Below, one piece after another: positions 12,600 through 23,629 of a stretch of 64,000 bases of DNA; position 1 is the stretch's first letter, and each line of letters begins with the position of its first letter. This DNA comes from Isoetes taiwanensis. Taxonomy: Eukaryota; Streptophyta; Lycopodiopsida; Isoetales; Isoetaceae. A model generated the notes under the pieces. It saw only the letters and a program-made list of their open reading frames with translations. It did not search any database and was not told the DNA's origin. The position numbers were made by a program, and so were the translations under genes. The stretch spans positions 1-64,000 of the forward strand of contig JAJEKV010000666.1 in assembly GCA_021234155.1 (NCBI GenBank), read 5' to 3'.

Positions 12600-13907
12600 T
12601 TCTTATATGTAAGCTTGCATCTAGAATCTACTTTGAGTCTTGGGTGAAATTTCTTTGGTTCAAATTGGTCACAAAAGAGATATTCACATCTACATGCAAA
12701 GAAACATGATCGATTCAAATTCTTTCTCCCTAGAGTGAAATGTTTTATCGGACTACAATCCTTAGTGATCACATAATCTCGCCACACTTGATCCCATGTG
12801 GTTCATGCATGTGAAGCCATTGGAATTCTGAAAACCTGTTTAAGCCATTCATAATCTTCAAATTATTCACCAGATTGCACAATTCCAAGAGCTTCACCCG
12901 CCATATTCTCAAGGTGGTCTTCGACTTTTTCTTTGAAAATGTGGTTCATCCAACTCGTGTAGATTTAAATCATTCAAATTATCAAAAGTTATGGATTGTT
13001 TACTTCCGCTCGTTTGCATTAAAATCCCGATGAGTAAGATGTCTCCATATCCGCCATAATTTGCTACATCCATGCATAAACTCAAATGGGTCTGCCATAT
13101 CAATCTCCAAATGATTATATGTGCTTGAGTTTGAGGTGCAAAATAGCATGCTCCAATAAAAGCTTTTAATTTGCGTACCAAATATATCGCTTTTGTTGGC
13201 ATCCATCGATGCAATCTTAACATGCTCGACATATTCTCCCTTACATAAACCGCTATTCCACCAAAACCCGGGCCCTACTCCAATCTTTTTCTCATTCCAT
13301 GTGTGTTCCATCAATGCAAAACTCAGAATCTCGGGTACCGGGCGAAATTGGTGTTCCCAAGTCTCTAGAAAAATTAATGATCCGTGTTTTCCCATACATG
13401 TCTCCGTTGATGCTATTTTAGCCTGACTCGGACCGTGGAATGTTCCAGCAGACCACCTTCAAGGCCGAAGCTTCCCTAATTTTCTTCTTCCCCGCCAGAT
13501 AACCGCTGCGGTGATTGATCCGTAGGCAACTAGTCCAAAGATCTCTCCGCCTCTTTAAACGCCATTCTTTTTTCTTGTTCTCTAATTGAGCTGGAGTCAA
13601 GTCAAAATCCAGCCAAATCTTAGCACCTTTGAGCACGCTTCTGTTGTACATAACCCTGTCTCTTGCTTCTTTGCTCCTAAACTTAACAAGGATGGCACGG
13701 TTATTGAAGCTCGGTTTTCCCAATCGTCTTCCAGAGACAAACTGAGGCTCATGTAAATGCATGGTATCTGAGAAGAAGTGGTTAAGAACATCATGAATGC
13801 TCTCATTTTCTGTCTCAGGAATACCAGAAATTTTCAGATTGCGTGCTCTGGATTCTTGCTCTAACCGCTCAGAAGTGGTCTCTTCTTGATGTATTCTCTG
13901 TGTGCTA
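12600..13907 (-). pseudogene. LINE ORF1-like domain joined to APE-type endonuclease (decayed)
   Basis: The frame from 13,907 to 13,418 is open. It carries an L1 ORF1 signature (ESRARNLKISGIPE, then NNRAILVKFRSKEARDRV and KGAKIWLDFDLTPAQL) and runs without a stop into the endonuclease start ALKVVCWNI at about 13,440-13,466. ORF1-like and endonuclease modules thus share one reading frame. Downstream endonuclease blocks lie in other frames: 13,395-13,000 ends in HRDFNANERK, and 13,232 onward carries GDILLIG. The catalytic GDFN motif is split by a one-base deletion near 13,027. The product would nick target DNA for target-primed reverse transcription, but this copy cannot be translated whole. Confidence 0.8.
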
Positions 13908-13910
13908 AAA

Positions 13911-15150
13911 AAAGGACATTTTTTTAAGTGCCTATATTATTGTATTAAATTACTGAAATATAACTTTGTTGTCTATGCGCGCATAGACATTCTTCCTTCC
14001 CTTTGTATTTTTGTGTCGTATGAAAGTGCATCTTCTTAGTGTGTCTTAACACAAAATCTGTCGCTCGCTTTTAGAATGCAACTTTATTTTTTGGTATTTG
14101 TTTTTTTTAAATGGTCAAAACTGTCGAATTTACGTTTTTTTGAAAAAGAAATATGCAATTGCACCACAGGTCATTAGTGCGTTTGCACCGTCACCTTGTT
14201 ACCAAAAAACCTATTTGGAGTAATCTGAGAGTGTACTTTTTTCCAAGTTAAAGAATTCATGCATATTAAGGAACCCAATATGCTGGTTGATAACTCTGGA
14301 GCTAGCATAAAGCTTTGCTCTATATGAGAGCAACTTGACAAAAGCTGCATCACTCTACAGTAACGTGCAACATGAAAACAATTAGCTAATAGTCTCATTA
14401 AGATGAAAACAATTAACTAATCGTCTCCCTAAGCGACTGGTTGGTTCAAAGCTTCATTAGATGAAGCAATCCCTTAGCCTGTAGCAGGGTACCTAAAGTT
14501 TTTGTCTTCAGTCTTTTATTAATTTCAGGAGGCGTAATCAATGTATGAAAGTAAATCCTAACCCTAATCTATAACATGGCCTATGTGCCACCTATGTTTG
14601 ACACGACCATCTATGCTGCATAACCTCATAGCTATAAGGTATCTTATGTTACTTTTTCATTTACTTCAATCTATCTGCGCCGCCTTCTCACTCACATTTA
14701 CACAAACAATTTCACACCTGCCCTACTGGTATTCCAATTTTGCATTTACATAATTCTACTTTCAAAGGTCCAGAATACTAAGTTGATATAAACATTTTGG
14801 ATTTTCTCACTAATCTTTTTACTTTGCATTTTTCTTTTTACTTATCACTTTTCTTTGATTAGAAAAGAAAAACCCTTGCTTTAGGTATGTAGAACGTTTT
14901 TCAATAGTTTTTGGATAGAAAAGTTGCATATAAGTTACAAGTTTATAGTTACAAGTCATTATAAGTCGTATAATAGACATTTGAGCAGACGCGCCACATC
15001 CTATATTATAATGTTATGCTGTAATTCCTCGATTTGGATCCAGCCCTAATCTGGATGGATACGATTGTGCTTTGCCATCTACTTTCAGATCGGACGGTCC
15101 GGAACTTGCCTTAGGGAAACGTGGCCCAAAAAAAATACAAGAACAAAAGA
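13911..15150. other. Intergenic, nothing recognised
   Basis: AT-rich DNA between the LINE and the next gene; no supportable frame on either strand. Confidence 0.5.
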
Positions 15151-15191
15151 AAAAAGTTTCGTTAGGGTTTAGGTCGGAGCTATACAACGGC

Positions 15192-16665
15192 GATGGCGGC
15201 AAAGATAACAACTTTAAGTAGAAGGAAACATGTGTGGGGACAGAATCGAAGGTGGATCTATGGGGGGCACCTCTGGTAGATGCAACAGAAGGACCTCAAC
15301 TCGAGGCATTGAAGGCCCGTCAAGTATAGTAATAACCATGGCTTTTCTCACAGCCATCTAACTTGCCCATTTCCAAAACATCACAGATATGCATGGTATG
15401 GTATGGTTGGGGATAGCTAGTGAATGACCCCGATCAAAAGCTCAAGGGAGCTGTGCAATTCCGCCCAAGTTTCCCTGCTGATCGAGACGAGCAGCTGGAT
15501 GTAGCAACTGCTTCGATTACCCAGGTTAGTTTCGGGACCCTGCAAGCATCCCTTGCAATTCTCACTGCAAACTCTGCAGTAAGTTATAACAAAACCCAGA
15601 TTCTGATTATACCTGTTGGAGTTACCTTGCTTAGATGGTCTAGATGACTTGCAGCACCTGGACTTCTCCAAATCGGCCTCCTAGAGTCCTGAAGAACAAG
15701 TCCCAGATCATTTGGAGCTAATTTCGAAAGCTTCCAATTCGTTATCCATGAACGCTGCCATCTCCCGCAACTACTATTTAACTAATTTCAGACCATTCTT
15801 ATAGTCTTAGGACAGTCCGTAGCTCTGGAATATCATCATAGAGATATAGAAAATGTATAATGCAAGAAAGCCCTCAAAGCCTGACATGGCTGGGATCATC
15901 AGAAAGCAGCTTTACATTTGATCATGTTGCCTGTAGAACTATTCAACAGGAAATACCATGCTTGATCCCAATTTGTTGTTTGCCTCTTCAACCAGTTGAA
16001 AGAAGATGCAAGGAAAGTGGTCTATTTGGAAGACCTACTGGAGGGGGAAGTTGGATGTCTTCAGGACGTTCTTCAGTTATTGCTGATGGTAAGAATTTCC
16101 TTTATTCCCATACATTCTCAGACCATTAATCATTCTTCTTCTTGCAAAATAGGGTGCAGGTTGGATAGGTGTTTTATTACATATGAATGAGGCTACACAT
16201 ACTGCTATAGCTACACACATAATGAAGCGAGCAATCCTTATGGCAGAGGCAGAAGACAGAAGGAATTATCTAAAATTACTTGAGGGTCTGAACGAGATAA
16301 TAAGACGTATGTAATATTTTTTCCATGTGTATAAGTTAGCTAAGCAGAAGTCTTTAAGAGGCAAAACAATGAAACGCCACACAGAATGGTACAAATCACC
16401 AGTAAGACCTTTCAGTTATTTTTCAAGCCTATACATATTCAAATGTGCTGAGATGGCATGTAAACATCCTGAACATCCTGAACATGCAACTTTTACTTCA
16501 TAGGATACCATCCATCTTGAACATGCAACTCATTACTTTTGCTTCATAGGATCTTGAGACTTTATATTTGTCTCTTTGCTTGAGCTTTTATGCATTCTGC
16601 TGAGAATTTATTGTGTTTATTCACATATGCTTCCAGGTCGTAGGAATAAGGAGTATTTGTCTTGA
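15192..16665 (+). pseudogene. Unrecognised plant gene, multi-exon, damaged in its 5' half
   Basis: Several exon-like segments join in phase. Exon 1 starts ATGGCGGCAAAG at 15,192 and ends at CAA 15,323 before gtatag, but its two halves (MAAKITTLSRRK and VDLWGAPLVDATEGP) lie in different frames. A second exon spans 15,417-15,578 (LVNDPDQKLKG to LTANSA) with donor gtaagt. A less certain piece from about 15,623 has an in-frame TAG at about 15,685. The C-terminal exons are clean: 15,996-16,088 (LKEDARKVVYLEDLLEGEVG), 16,153-16,306 (GAGWIGVLLHMNEATHTAI) and 16,637-16,665 (RRNKEYLS, stop TGA). I do not recognise the family; the protein looks mainly helical. The frame break and stop argue for a pseudogene, unless splicing avoids them. 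Intron positions rule out a processed copy. Confidence 0.55.
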
Positions 16666-16917
16666 GGAGTCAGGTTTAACTTCTCAATCCCATTCAAGAT
16701 GGGGCTACAAGTTCATATGAGCCCTCTAGGGATTGATTTATGTCAATGATAGCTTTGATAAAATCAAATGCTCAATGCTAGATTTGACAAATTTGAAGGT
16801 ATAAAACCCATGTTGAACCAGAAGTTCAATTTTCTTATATAGGTGGTTTCAAACATGGTTTAAATTATGTTATTAACAGGTTCAAGATGTCCACGTTATT
16901 AGGATCATGGCATTTTC

Positions 16918-16973
16918 AAGGAAGGAAGGAAGGAAGGAAGGAAGGAAGGAAGGAAGGAAGGAAGGAAGGAAGT
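16918..16973. repeat. (GGAA)n microsatellite
   Basis: About 13 perfect GGAA units. The 9-mer 'atcatggca' is present on both sides (16,904-16,912 and 16,974-16,982), so expansion has occurred inside a short direct repeat. Confidence 0.95.
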
Positions 16974-16982
16974 ATCATGGCA

Positions 16983-19024
16983 CCAACTTTAGGCGCAACA
17001 TCAATGGACAAGGTATCTAGGCATTATTTTCTAGCATAATAATTTGTGTTCTGTATTCAATTGCATGAATATGCAGGCAGTGCTGCTTTCTAAAATAATC
17101 AGCTATCATCTTTAATTCTATTCATATATGCAAATTTTACTTAGCATGTAATCTGAAGGATAAATTATTTTTTATGATTTGATCATTTATTAATTGTTTC
17201 TACAAGTTGACGCCAGCAGTTCTGCTTGGCAAAATGACATTTGAAAAATCTTCTTACAATAGCTGTGCAGATGATTCCATGAGGCTCAATGTTGAAAATG
17301 CAAGTTTTAGCTCAATGAAACTCCATAACTTAATCTGTAAATAGCTGATATGTGGATCCATGTTGCAAAGTCAAGGAATATCAGAGTTTCTTTGACCAAT
17401 TTAGTTTTTCCTCGGGCCAATTCTTGCAAAGAAGTTATTCCTCATCTTCATTGTCGTTCCTTACATTTAGCCAATACCTCAGCGACTTTACAATGGAGGC
17501 AAGCATTCAGCCAATACCTCAGCGAAGCATGCAAACACGAAATTTACAATGGAGGCAAGCATGCAAACACAAAATTTAATGGTGCATAAGGTGCCCTTTG
17601 AATGCAATGCAATATTCACAAGGGCAATTGTTTGGCAATATTCACACGACAATTGTTTTGGTAACTGTTTTGTTAGCGTGACTCCCCTTTACTCAAACTA
17701 TATAACAAGCATCTTTTGCATGATTTATCTATTCATTTTTGTTATCAAAGCCTTGGAATCGTCTTCAAACATGTTATACCAACAGGAAATCCTTCAAGCG
17801 ATATGATGTGCTTTTAGGCCACAAACGGAATTGCTACATTTATTCCTTTGGCCAAATTTATGTATTTCTATTTGTATTAGACAATGCACCTTATTTCCAG
17901 ATGCATTTTGAAGTTACAAATGCAGAAAACACCAGGATACTCATTATAATGCTCAGTCGCAACATCGCAGTTATTTTGCTAACATTTTCTATATGTTTTG
18001 ATTGTCCCATAAGACCTTTCTTTGTCCTATAAGACCTTTCTTTGTCCTATAATAGTGCCAAACAAAATACTGTGCCAATGTTTGAGTGTTGCGATATGAA
18101 CAGTGTTTTTGTATTTCATGCAACCATGAAATAGAAACCTATAATAGAGTGGCAGTATTTAACAGTGGTAAAAGCCAAAATGTGCGCACATACTTTACTA
18201 TAGACACATATGTATAAAGAAAGAAAGAAAGAAAGAAAAAAAGATAGATAGATAGATAAACGCATAAGAAACACTTATATTTCGAAAGAGACACTTATAT
18301 TTCAAAAGTTCTATCTCAATAAAACATTTATAACAAATATAAAGACATTTTTGGAAAATCATAAATAAGCCATGGATACGATTGGTATTGGTCTTACATG
18401 CGTTACAAATAATTCATTAGCTGCTTCTTGGTAGAGGTGAAGGCCAACCAAGTTCAGCATAGCAAGGTTACTTTCACACCCTTCTATGCATATCTAACTC
18501 ATCATCTTGAAGATTGACTCCACACCAACTCCACATTTCATAATCAAAGATATACCCATAAAAAAGCTTTAACAAGCCCACTCACACTCTTGCTCATAAT
18601 TCATGCTTACCTTCTTAATGATGTGGCCTTGGTTTATTAAATAACATTATTGTGTTTGTGTGTATTTATGCGTACATGTGTCTGTCGTGAATCAAAATCT
18701 TGGCAAGGGTTCAAATAACATTGGCTAGGATATTAGGGGCAGGTTCATGTTGCTGCTAGGTTAGACAACAACATGACTTTGCCATGACAAGGGGGGATAG
18801 GGATATGCTCTGCAACAATGACAACAACAACAATAGTATATCTCTCTATCTTGATCTTCTAAGTGCAAAGAGGGTAATCTTCTAAGTGCAAAGAGGGTAC
18901 TTTACTTCAACATGAAGGAATATTATCGTTATTATTTTGTCAAAGATTAAGACTGGAGCAAAAGGAAAGAGCGTTTTTTAAAACTATTCCAGAATTACAA
19001 GAATTATCTCTTAAACATCATTCA
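16983..19024. other. Intergenic, no supportable gene
   Basis: Short frames only. A local duplication of 'gccaatacctcagcga' and 'acaatggaggcaagcat' lies at about 17,470-17,575. 'taagacctttctttgtccta' is repeated in tandem near 18,010-18,050. Confidence 0.5.
18213..18260. repeat. Compound microsatellite (GAAA)n then (GATA)n
   Basis: Five or more GAAA units run directly into four GATA units. Confidence 0.9.
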
Positions 19025-19296
19025 CAAGTTCTTACTACCCAGCAACGCTGGGCAACAGATTACTAGTAAGCAAAAGAATTTTTGAAACATTATATTTTGG
19101 AAGGTGTAATTTGGCAAGTTCTTACTACCCAAAGAACGCTGGGCATGCAGCACTAGTAACTAAAGAATTTTTGAAACATTATATTTTGGAAGGTGTAATT
19201 TCGGCAAGTTCTTACTACCCAGCAACACTGGGCACCGTTACTAGTAAGCAAAGAATTTTTTTGAAACATTATATTTTGGAAGGTGTAATTCCGGCA
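19025..19296. repeat. Three tandem copies of a 90-bp unit containing a small hairpin
   Basis: 'caagttcttactaccca' begins at 19,025, 19,115 and 19,205, a regular 90-bp period. Each unit ends 'gaaacattatattttggaag' followed by 'gtgtaatt'. Units contain the dyad CCCAGC-AAC-GCTGGG or a one- or two-base variant, followed by 'actagtaa'. Copies are highly similar, so the array is young. Confidence 0.92.
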
Positions 19297-19313
19297 AGCT
19301 TGAAGTTTCGCCT

Positions 19314-19390
19314 GAAATTTCGAGGTGATGTGGCGGGTCCAAGAGCGGCATCAACCACGAGTGGACTCTGCCACATCACCTTGAAATTTC
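19314..19390. repeat. Inverted repeat, 21-bp arms with one mismatch
   Basis: The left arm at 19,314-19,334 (ending ggtgatgtggc) is the reverse complement of 19,370-19,390 (starting gccacatcacc) apart from one base. The inner words 'gtcca' and 'tggac' extend the pairing after a one- or two-base bulge. The 35-base spacer is not symmetric. It lies directly after the 90-bp array. Confidence 0.88.
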
Positions 19391-20255
19391 GAGCTCGACG
19401 GAATGTTGGCGGCGCCGGTTGTAAGAGGACAGTAGGGCTGACGGAGATAGGGGACGGCAGGGGCAGCCGAGTTGAATCGACTCTATTTTTCTTCTTGAAA
19501 CTTTTTTTGGTAACGAAAAAGCAAACGATATTAATTCTAGGGCTGTAAATAATTAGTTACGAAGTACACAATGGTTAACCCTTTAAAAGAGTTGAAAGCA
19601 CCTGTCAAGGCTTTATACAAGGCTTTGTACCAGACAACATGACAGCATTCACACATACTTAATGCTATAATGGTGGAATAAAGAAATGGCATCAATGTCT
19701 TCAAAGACATGCAATAAAAATATTCAAAGTTTGAGCCATGGCAGACCTTACTCACACCTGATAAGCAACAACAAGAAAGAGCTAGCTTGCCCACTTATTA
19801 GATACTCATGTGGAAAAAAGTGTACTAAACTAATGAATGAAGGAGCCCACAATGGAAGAGGAAACTTAAAAGCTGACCAGTGGAATCTCATGAGCTAGGA
19901 AAGAAAGCGAAATGGCAATTGTACCAAGCCTAGAAAGCAAAGAAAACTTGAGGGTTACTGTTTTTTTTTTAACCATGGAAAAAGTGGGTGCAGGTTAGGC
20001 CAAGTGCAGCAAAGGAGGTGCATATAGTGCTGCCTTATAGTGGAAGGTGCGATTTTCACCAAACAAACAGCCATGGAATAAAAAAAAAGTTTGGATGCAT
20101 GTGCATGCCTGTCTTATGCTGCAAGCTACAAGTCTCGTCAGTGAAGAATAAATTGGCATAAGAAGGTAGATGCTGCTTTGATTGGCATAAGAAATGGCAT
20201 GAGTGCTGCTGCTGCTTCTTTTTCTTCTTCAGAAGGAGCAGAGAATTAGGCCACT

Positions 20256-20951
20256 ATGCAAGCAGCAGTGCCATTTTTGTGGGAGGAAAGACCAGGAAAG
20301 CCTAAGCATTTGTACAGATCGCGCTCTTTCGGCAAAGAATTATATCAGCATGATTCTGCTAGGCATGTTTTAACTGCATGCAATTCCCTAAAGCTTCCTC
20401 CCAGGTTGCAGCATCATAAGATCTCACAACATAGTTCTTCCCCTTGCCCTTATGATGAGTATGTTATCACAGCCTCTGCTCCTCATTCCCCTGCCCTTGT
20501 GCAAGGAGGCAGTCAGAATTTTGGCTCTGAAATCAGGTCCCTTTGGAGCTCTAAAAGCCCTGGAATGACCAGACTTAGCCCTAATGTGTCTAGGGTTGGG
20601 AAAAAATCATGCCCTTCTTTGCTGCAATTGATGGGAGATGAAAATTTTCATACCTCAAGCAGAGGCGGCCAAACTAGAAAAGTTTCTCTCCAGGAACTGA
20701 TGCAATCCCATACAGATGCAGAAAAGAAAGAAAATGATGCTCTATTTGGAAGGAACATGAATGAAAATGGATTTACACATGAAAATTCAAAAAATATTGG
20801 ATGCAAACGTGCATCTGATCAGGATCTGTGGCAGAATACTTACTCGAAATCATCAGAAACCGGAGCTGCTCTTCAAGTTATTTCCCAACCGAATAGGTTC
20901 AGACAGAAACGAGGGATCCTTGGCCTGCTCTGTTCGGCCGGAATAAGGTAG
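20256..20951 (+). CDS. DUF688-like plant protein, 231 aa
   Basis: A single uninterrupted ATG-to-TAG frame. Residues 5-17 read VPFLWEERPGKPK, the hallmark N-terminal motif of a plant-specific family of unknown function (DUF688, often labelled hydroxyproline-rich). The rest is polar and serine-rich, with conserved-looking basic blocks and a C-terminus RQKRGILGLLCSAG. I see no signal peptide or membrane segment. The start is chosen because the motif follows within four residues, as is usual in this family. 'ttcttcttcag' just upstream could be an acceptor of a 5'-UTR intron. Molecular role is not known from sequence. Neighbours are intergenic DNA, so context does not help. The family call rests on the motif alone. 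Confidence 0.75.
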   Translation: MQAAVPFLWEERPGKPKHLYRSRSFGKELYQHDSARHVLTACNSLKLPPRLQHHKISQHSSSPCPYDEYVITASAPHSPALVQGGSQNFGSEIRSLWSSKSPGMTRLSPNVSRVGKKSCPSLLQLMGDENFHTSSRGGQTRKVSLQELMQSHTDAEKKENDALFGRNMNENGFTHENSKNIGCKRASDQDLWQNTYSKSSETGAALQVISQPNRFRQKRGILGLLCSAGIR

Positions 20952-23375
20952 AGAGCATTTTTGTTGATATAGTTTACGGTGTGTATAGAAACAAATTCCA
21001 TATGTCGAACCTTTGATATTTGGTGTGATACTACAAATGATTTCCCTAACATTGATCTTTTTTCGAAGGATGTATCTAGAACTTATTAGCCATGGCAATT
21101 GACAAATACTCTTTTGTAAATTGCTATACTTGTTTCCTTAAGTGGCAGTTTACATACACCAACATCGTCACGATGGTGCCATGTTTTGCCTGAAGAAACC
21201 TGAAAAAATTTGATGATGGACGTGAATAATGGCTAGGCATTTTTCGTGGATCTATCTATCTTATGGTTGATAAAATTTAGTTGAAATATCTCTAGCTCAT
21301 AGATTGCAGAAGCCAAATTTCTCATAAATCACCGACGCATAATATAACCATTGCATCTTTTAGGTTGGCTAGAAGATTTATTAGGGATGCTATAAGCCAA
21401 GGACGTGACTAGGTTCTTTAGCCAAGGATGTGACTAGGGCTCCTATAAGCCAAGGATGCGACTAGGTTCTCTATCGTGAAACAACTACTCATTATCCCCT
21501 TATTCTACATTTATGAAGGATACTTGCTCCATATTGATCTTGGGAATAACACGTTTAGTAGATTACATCTCATTGCCTCCTCCTCCCACGTCTCTCTATT
21601 TTTTCTTTCAGCACAAAAATCTCAAACATGTGGTCATTGAATTGATCACGGATCCTACTTTACTGTGATCATCTAACCAAGTTCTTTGCAAGATCACTAT
21701 GCCAATACACCTTGATTTAAGTTGCATCAATACCTAACCCTCCCTCCCCCCCCGGCACATTTTTTTTTCTTGTCTAAGTTTTATTAGGAAACTAATCCTA
21801 ATTGTTGTGAAGTTGATCCAAATGATGAAGTGGAACTTGTGAAATCTTAAAAATAAAATGTAGTCTAGAGTATTATCTTGTTATTCATGTAGATGTGTCT
21901 CCAGCAAAGCTATTTTCGTAGGCATGGCATAGTTAAAGATGAACTATAGCATAGAATCTTCAACCTGGCTCTACTAGTACCAAGTAGAAGTTTCACAAAT
22001 AAGAGATGCCATATAAACGTACTCCAATTTTCGTTTGTTGTTTATATCAATTTGCACATTTCTAATAGTAGGCATGCCATTGTGGAAGATGGTTCCCAGA
22101 TATAGAGCACTAGCTTCATGATTTTGGACTCGAAGAATGGCATGTCTTTGGATCTAGTGACCATGTGGGCCTAGGTTGGATAGCAATCCTCCTAGAACAT
22201 ACAAGCTCTTTACATTCTCAACATAATAGTTTTATGTGTTAGATGGTACCATGTCCCTCGATATTACGAAGTATGGACACTCATGTTTTACTACCACATG
22301 GAGGCAATTCCATAGTTGAAACCGCCTCTGACTGCTTCTGAATGGCATTATATCCAAGTGGGACCAGAAGATGGTTCCCACTAGAGAGCCATAAACCTCA
22401 AAAAACAACATAGAAGAGACATTTGTTCTCCGTATAAAGATTCATGTCCTTAGACGATACATTTAAAACATCAAAGACACGTCACCTAATGTTGTATACA
22501 AGACTTTAAACTATTTTGTCTTGGATACTGCCGACATGCATAACATACTCTTATGTTGTGAAATTGTGTAACCTTGATTAGGTAAGATTTCAACTTCTTG
22601 CAATGTGGTGGAAAGCTTTTAGTCTGAATGTCACATTCATGCTATCAAAGAACAAGAGGAGACAAGCTAGTGGCTAAAAGACTTAATTCTCCACTATAAG
22701 TGCACTTTTATAGCACTTGCAACGAATGGTGCTAGCCAGCATTACATTGTGATTGATTTAAAGACTACACTTCCTAGCCACAAAAAGACGCACATGGAAA
22801 TGAGAAAAAAGGTTTATACATTTCTATGCTACTAGGTCTTTTATTTTTTAACTTTTTATTTTTGGCTTCTACTAAAAAACCAGCAGATTTTTGGACTGGG
22901 TCAAACTGGTGAAAGAAATTAAGGAAGCTACCGAACGGGGAGATGAATACCCATATATTTAATTCTTGTGAAATCGGGTCATGCCCAAAAGTATGTTGGT
23001 TGGCAGCCTTGTTTTAAGCTGCTGATAACAAAGAATTTGCAAAGGCTTGAAGAAAAAGATGGCGAATGGGTAAAATACTGATAAGAAACAGCATTTTCTT
23101 TCTTCCCTGTGCATAATGATGCGTATATAATCAATTTCTTAGTTTCGTCTTTTCTGTGTCTACTTTCGCTGATCCAGCCAGACCAATGAATGCCGCATCG
23201 TGTTCAGATTCAGAATGGACCTGCAGTACGGTCATATCAGACAATTAAAAAAATGTTTAGAAGGAAATGTTTAGAATATATCAGACAAATAAATACGTTT
23301 GCAAAGAACAGAAAAGGATAATGTGGCTTCGCGGATGTGAAGCGGATGTTTGGAAAAGAACAGAAATGGAAAATG
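20952..23375. other. Intergenic, no supportable gene
   Basis: No convincing frame. A three-copy short repeat built on 'taagccaaggatgtgactag' sits at about 21,390-21,475. A partial copy of the tRNA-flanking word 'gaacagaaaaggataatgtg' occurs at about 23,307-23,335. Confidence 0.5.
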
Positions 23376-23449
23376 TGGCTTTGCCCGGGTTTGAACCGGA
23401 GACCTTCAGTGTGTTAGACTGACGTGATAACCAACTACACCACGAAACC
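23376..23449 (-). tRNA. tRNA-Val (AAC)
   Basis: A 74-base cloverleaf on the minus strand. It has acceptor GGTTTCG, D-arm GTGTAGTTGGTTATCAC, anticodon stem TCAGT/ACTGA around loop CTAACAC (anticodon AAC), T-stem TCCGG/CCGGG, and discriminator A. Compared with the copy at 25,943, it has A for G in the 3' acceptor strand, giving one C-A mismatch, and a different T-loop (TTCAAAC). Internal promoter boxes A and B are recognisable. It may be less efficiently processed than the other copy. Confidence 0.9.
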
Positions 23450-23515
23450 CTAAATAGTTATAAGGAAATCACCACTCTCCTTTTATGTCCATAATCTCAG
23501 ATCTAAAGAACAAAT

Positions 23516-23629
23516 TGGCCTTGCCTAAATTCGAACCAGGGATCATCAGGTAAGCCCATGCACCCGGCCTCCGCGAATTTGAGACTTTCGGCTACTAGAC
23601 AGACGTGTTAACCACTACACCACCATGCC
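23516..23629 (-). pseudogene. tRNA-like pseudogene with an about 40-bp insert in the anticodon region
   Basis: The minus strand begins GGCATGGTGGTGTAGTGG and continues TTAACAC, very like the tRNA-Val D-arm. It ends with a T-arm CCTGG-TTCGAAT-TTAGG that pairs only with wobbles. The acceptor pairs at five of seven positions. Between the arms there are about 40 extra bases, and the anticodon stem does not pair well. Boxes A and B remain, so pol III initiation is conceivable, but a functional tRNA is unlikely. It lies 67 bp from a tRNA-Val in the same orientation. Confidence 0.7.

Larger units (their letters stand above)
10260..13910 (-). mobile_element. 5'-truncated L1-type LINE (non-LTR retrotransposon)
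   Basis: Reading the minus strand from 13,910 downward gives, in the expected order, an L1 ORF1-like RNA-binding domain, an APE-type endonuclease beginning LKVVCWNI, a reverse transcriptase with YVDD, a C-terminal LINE segment (KTLVAPKITYGSPVWG) and a Cys/His stretch (AEDHVFTKCPH). The element ends in a (TAA)n-like tail at about 10,266-10,293. Frame breaks are frequent, so it is dead. The ORF1 part starts abruptly at about 13,907, which fits 5' truncation at insertion. I could not find a target-site duplication. Confidence 0.85.

Noticed and set aside
23516-23629. Amber-suppressor tRNA (CTA in the loop position)
   Set aside because: The anticodon stem does not pair and the acceptor has two mismatches, so the apparent anticodon is not credible.
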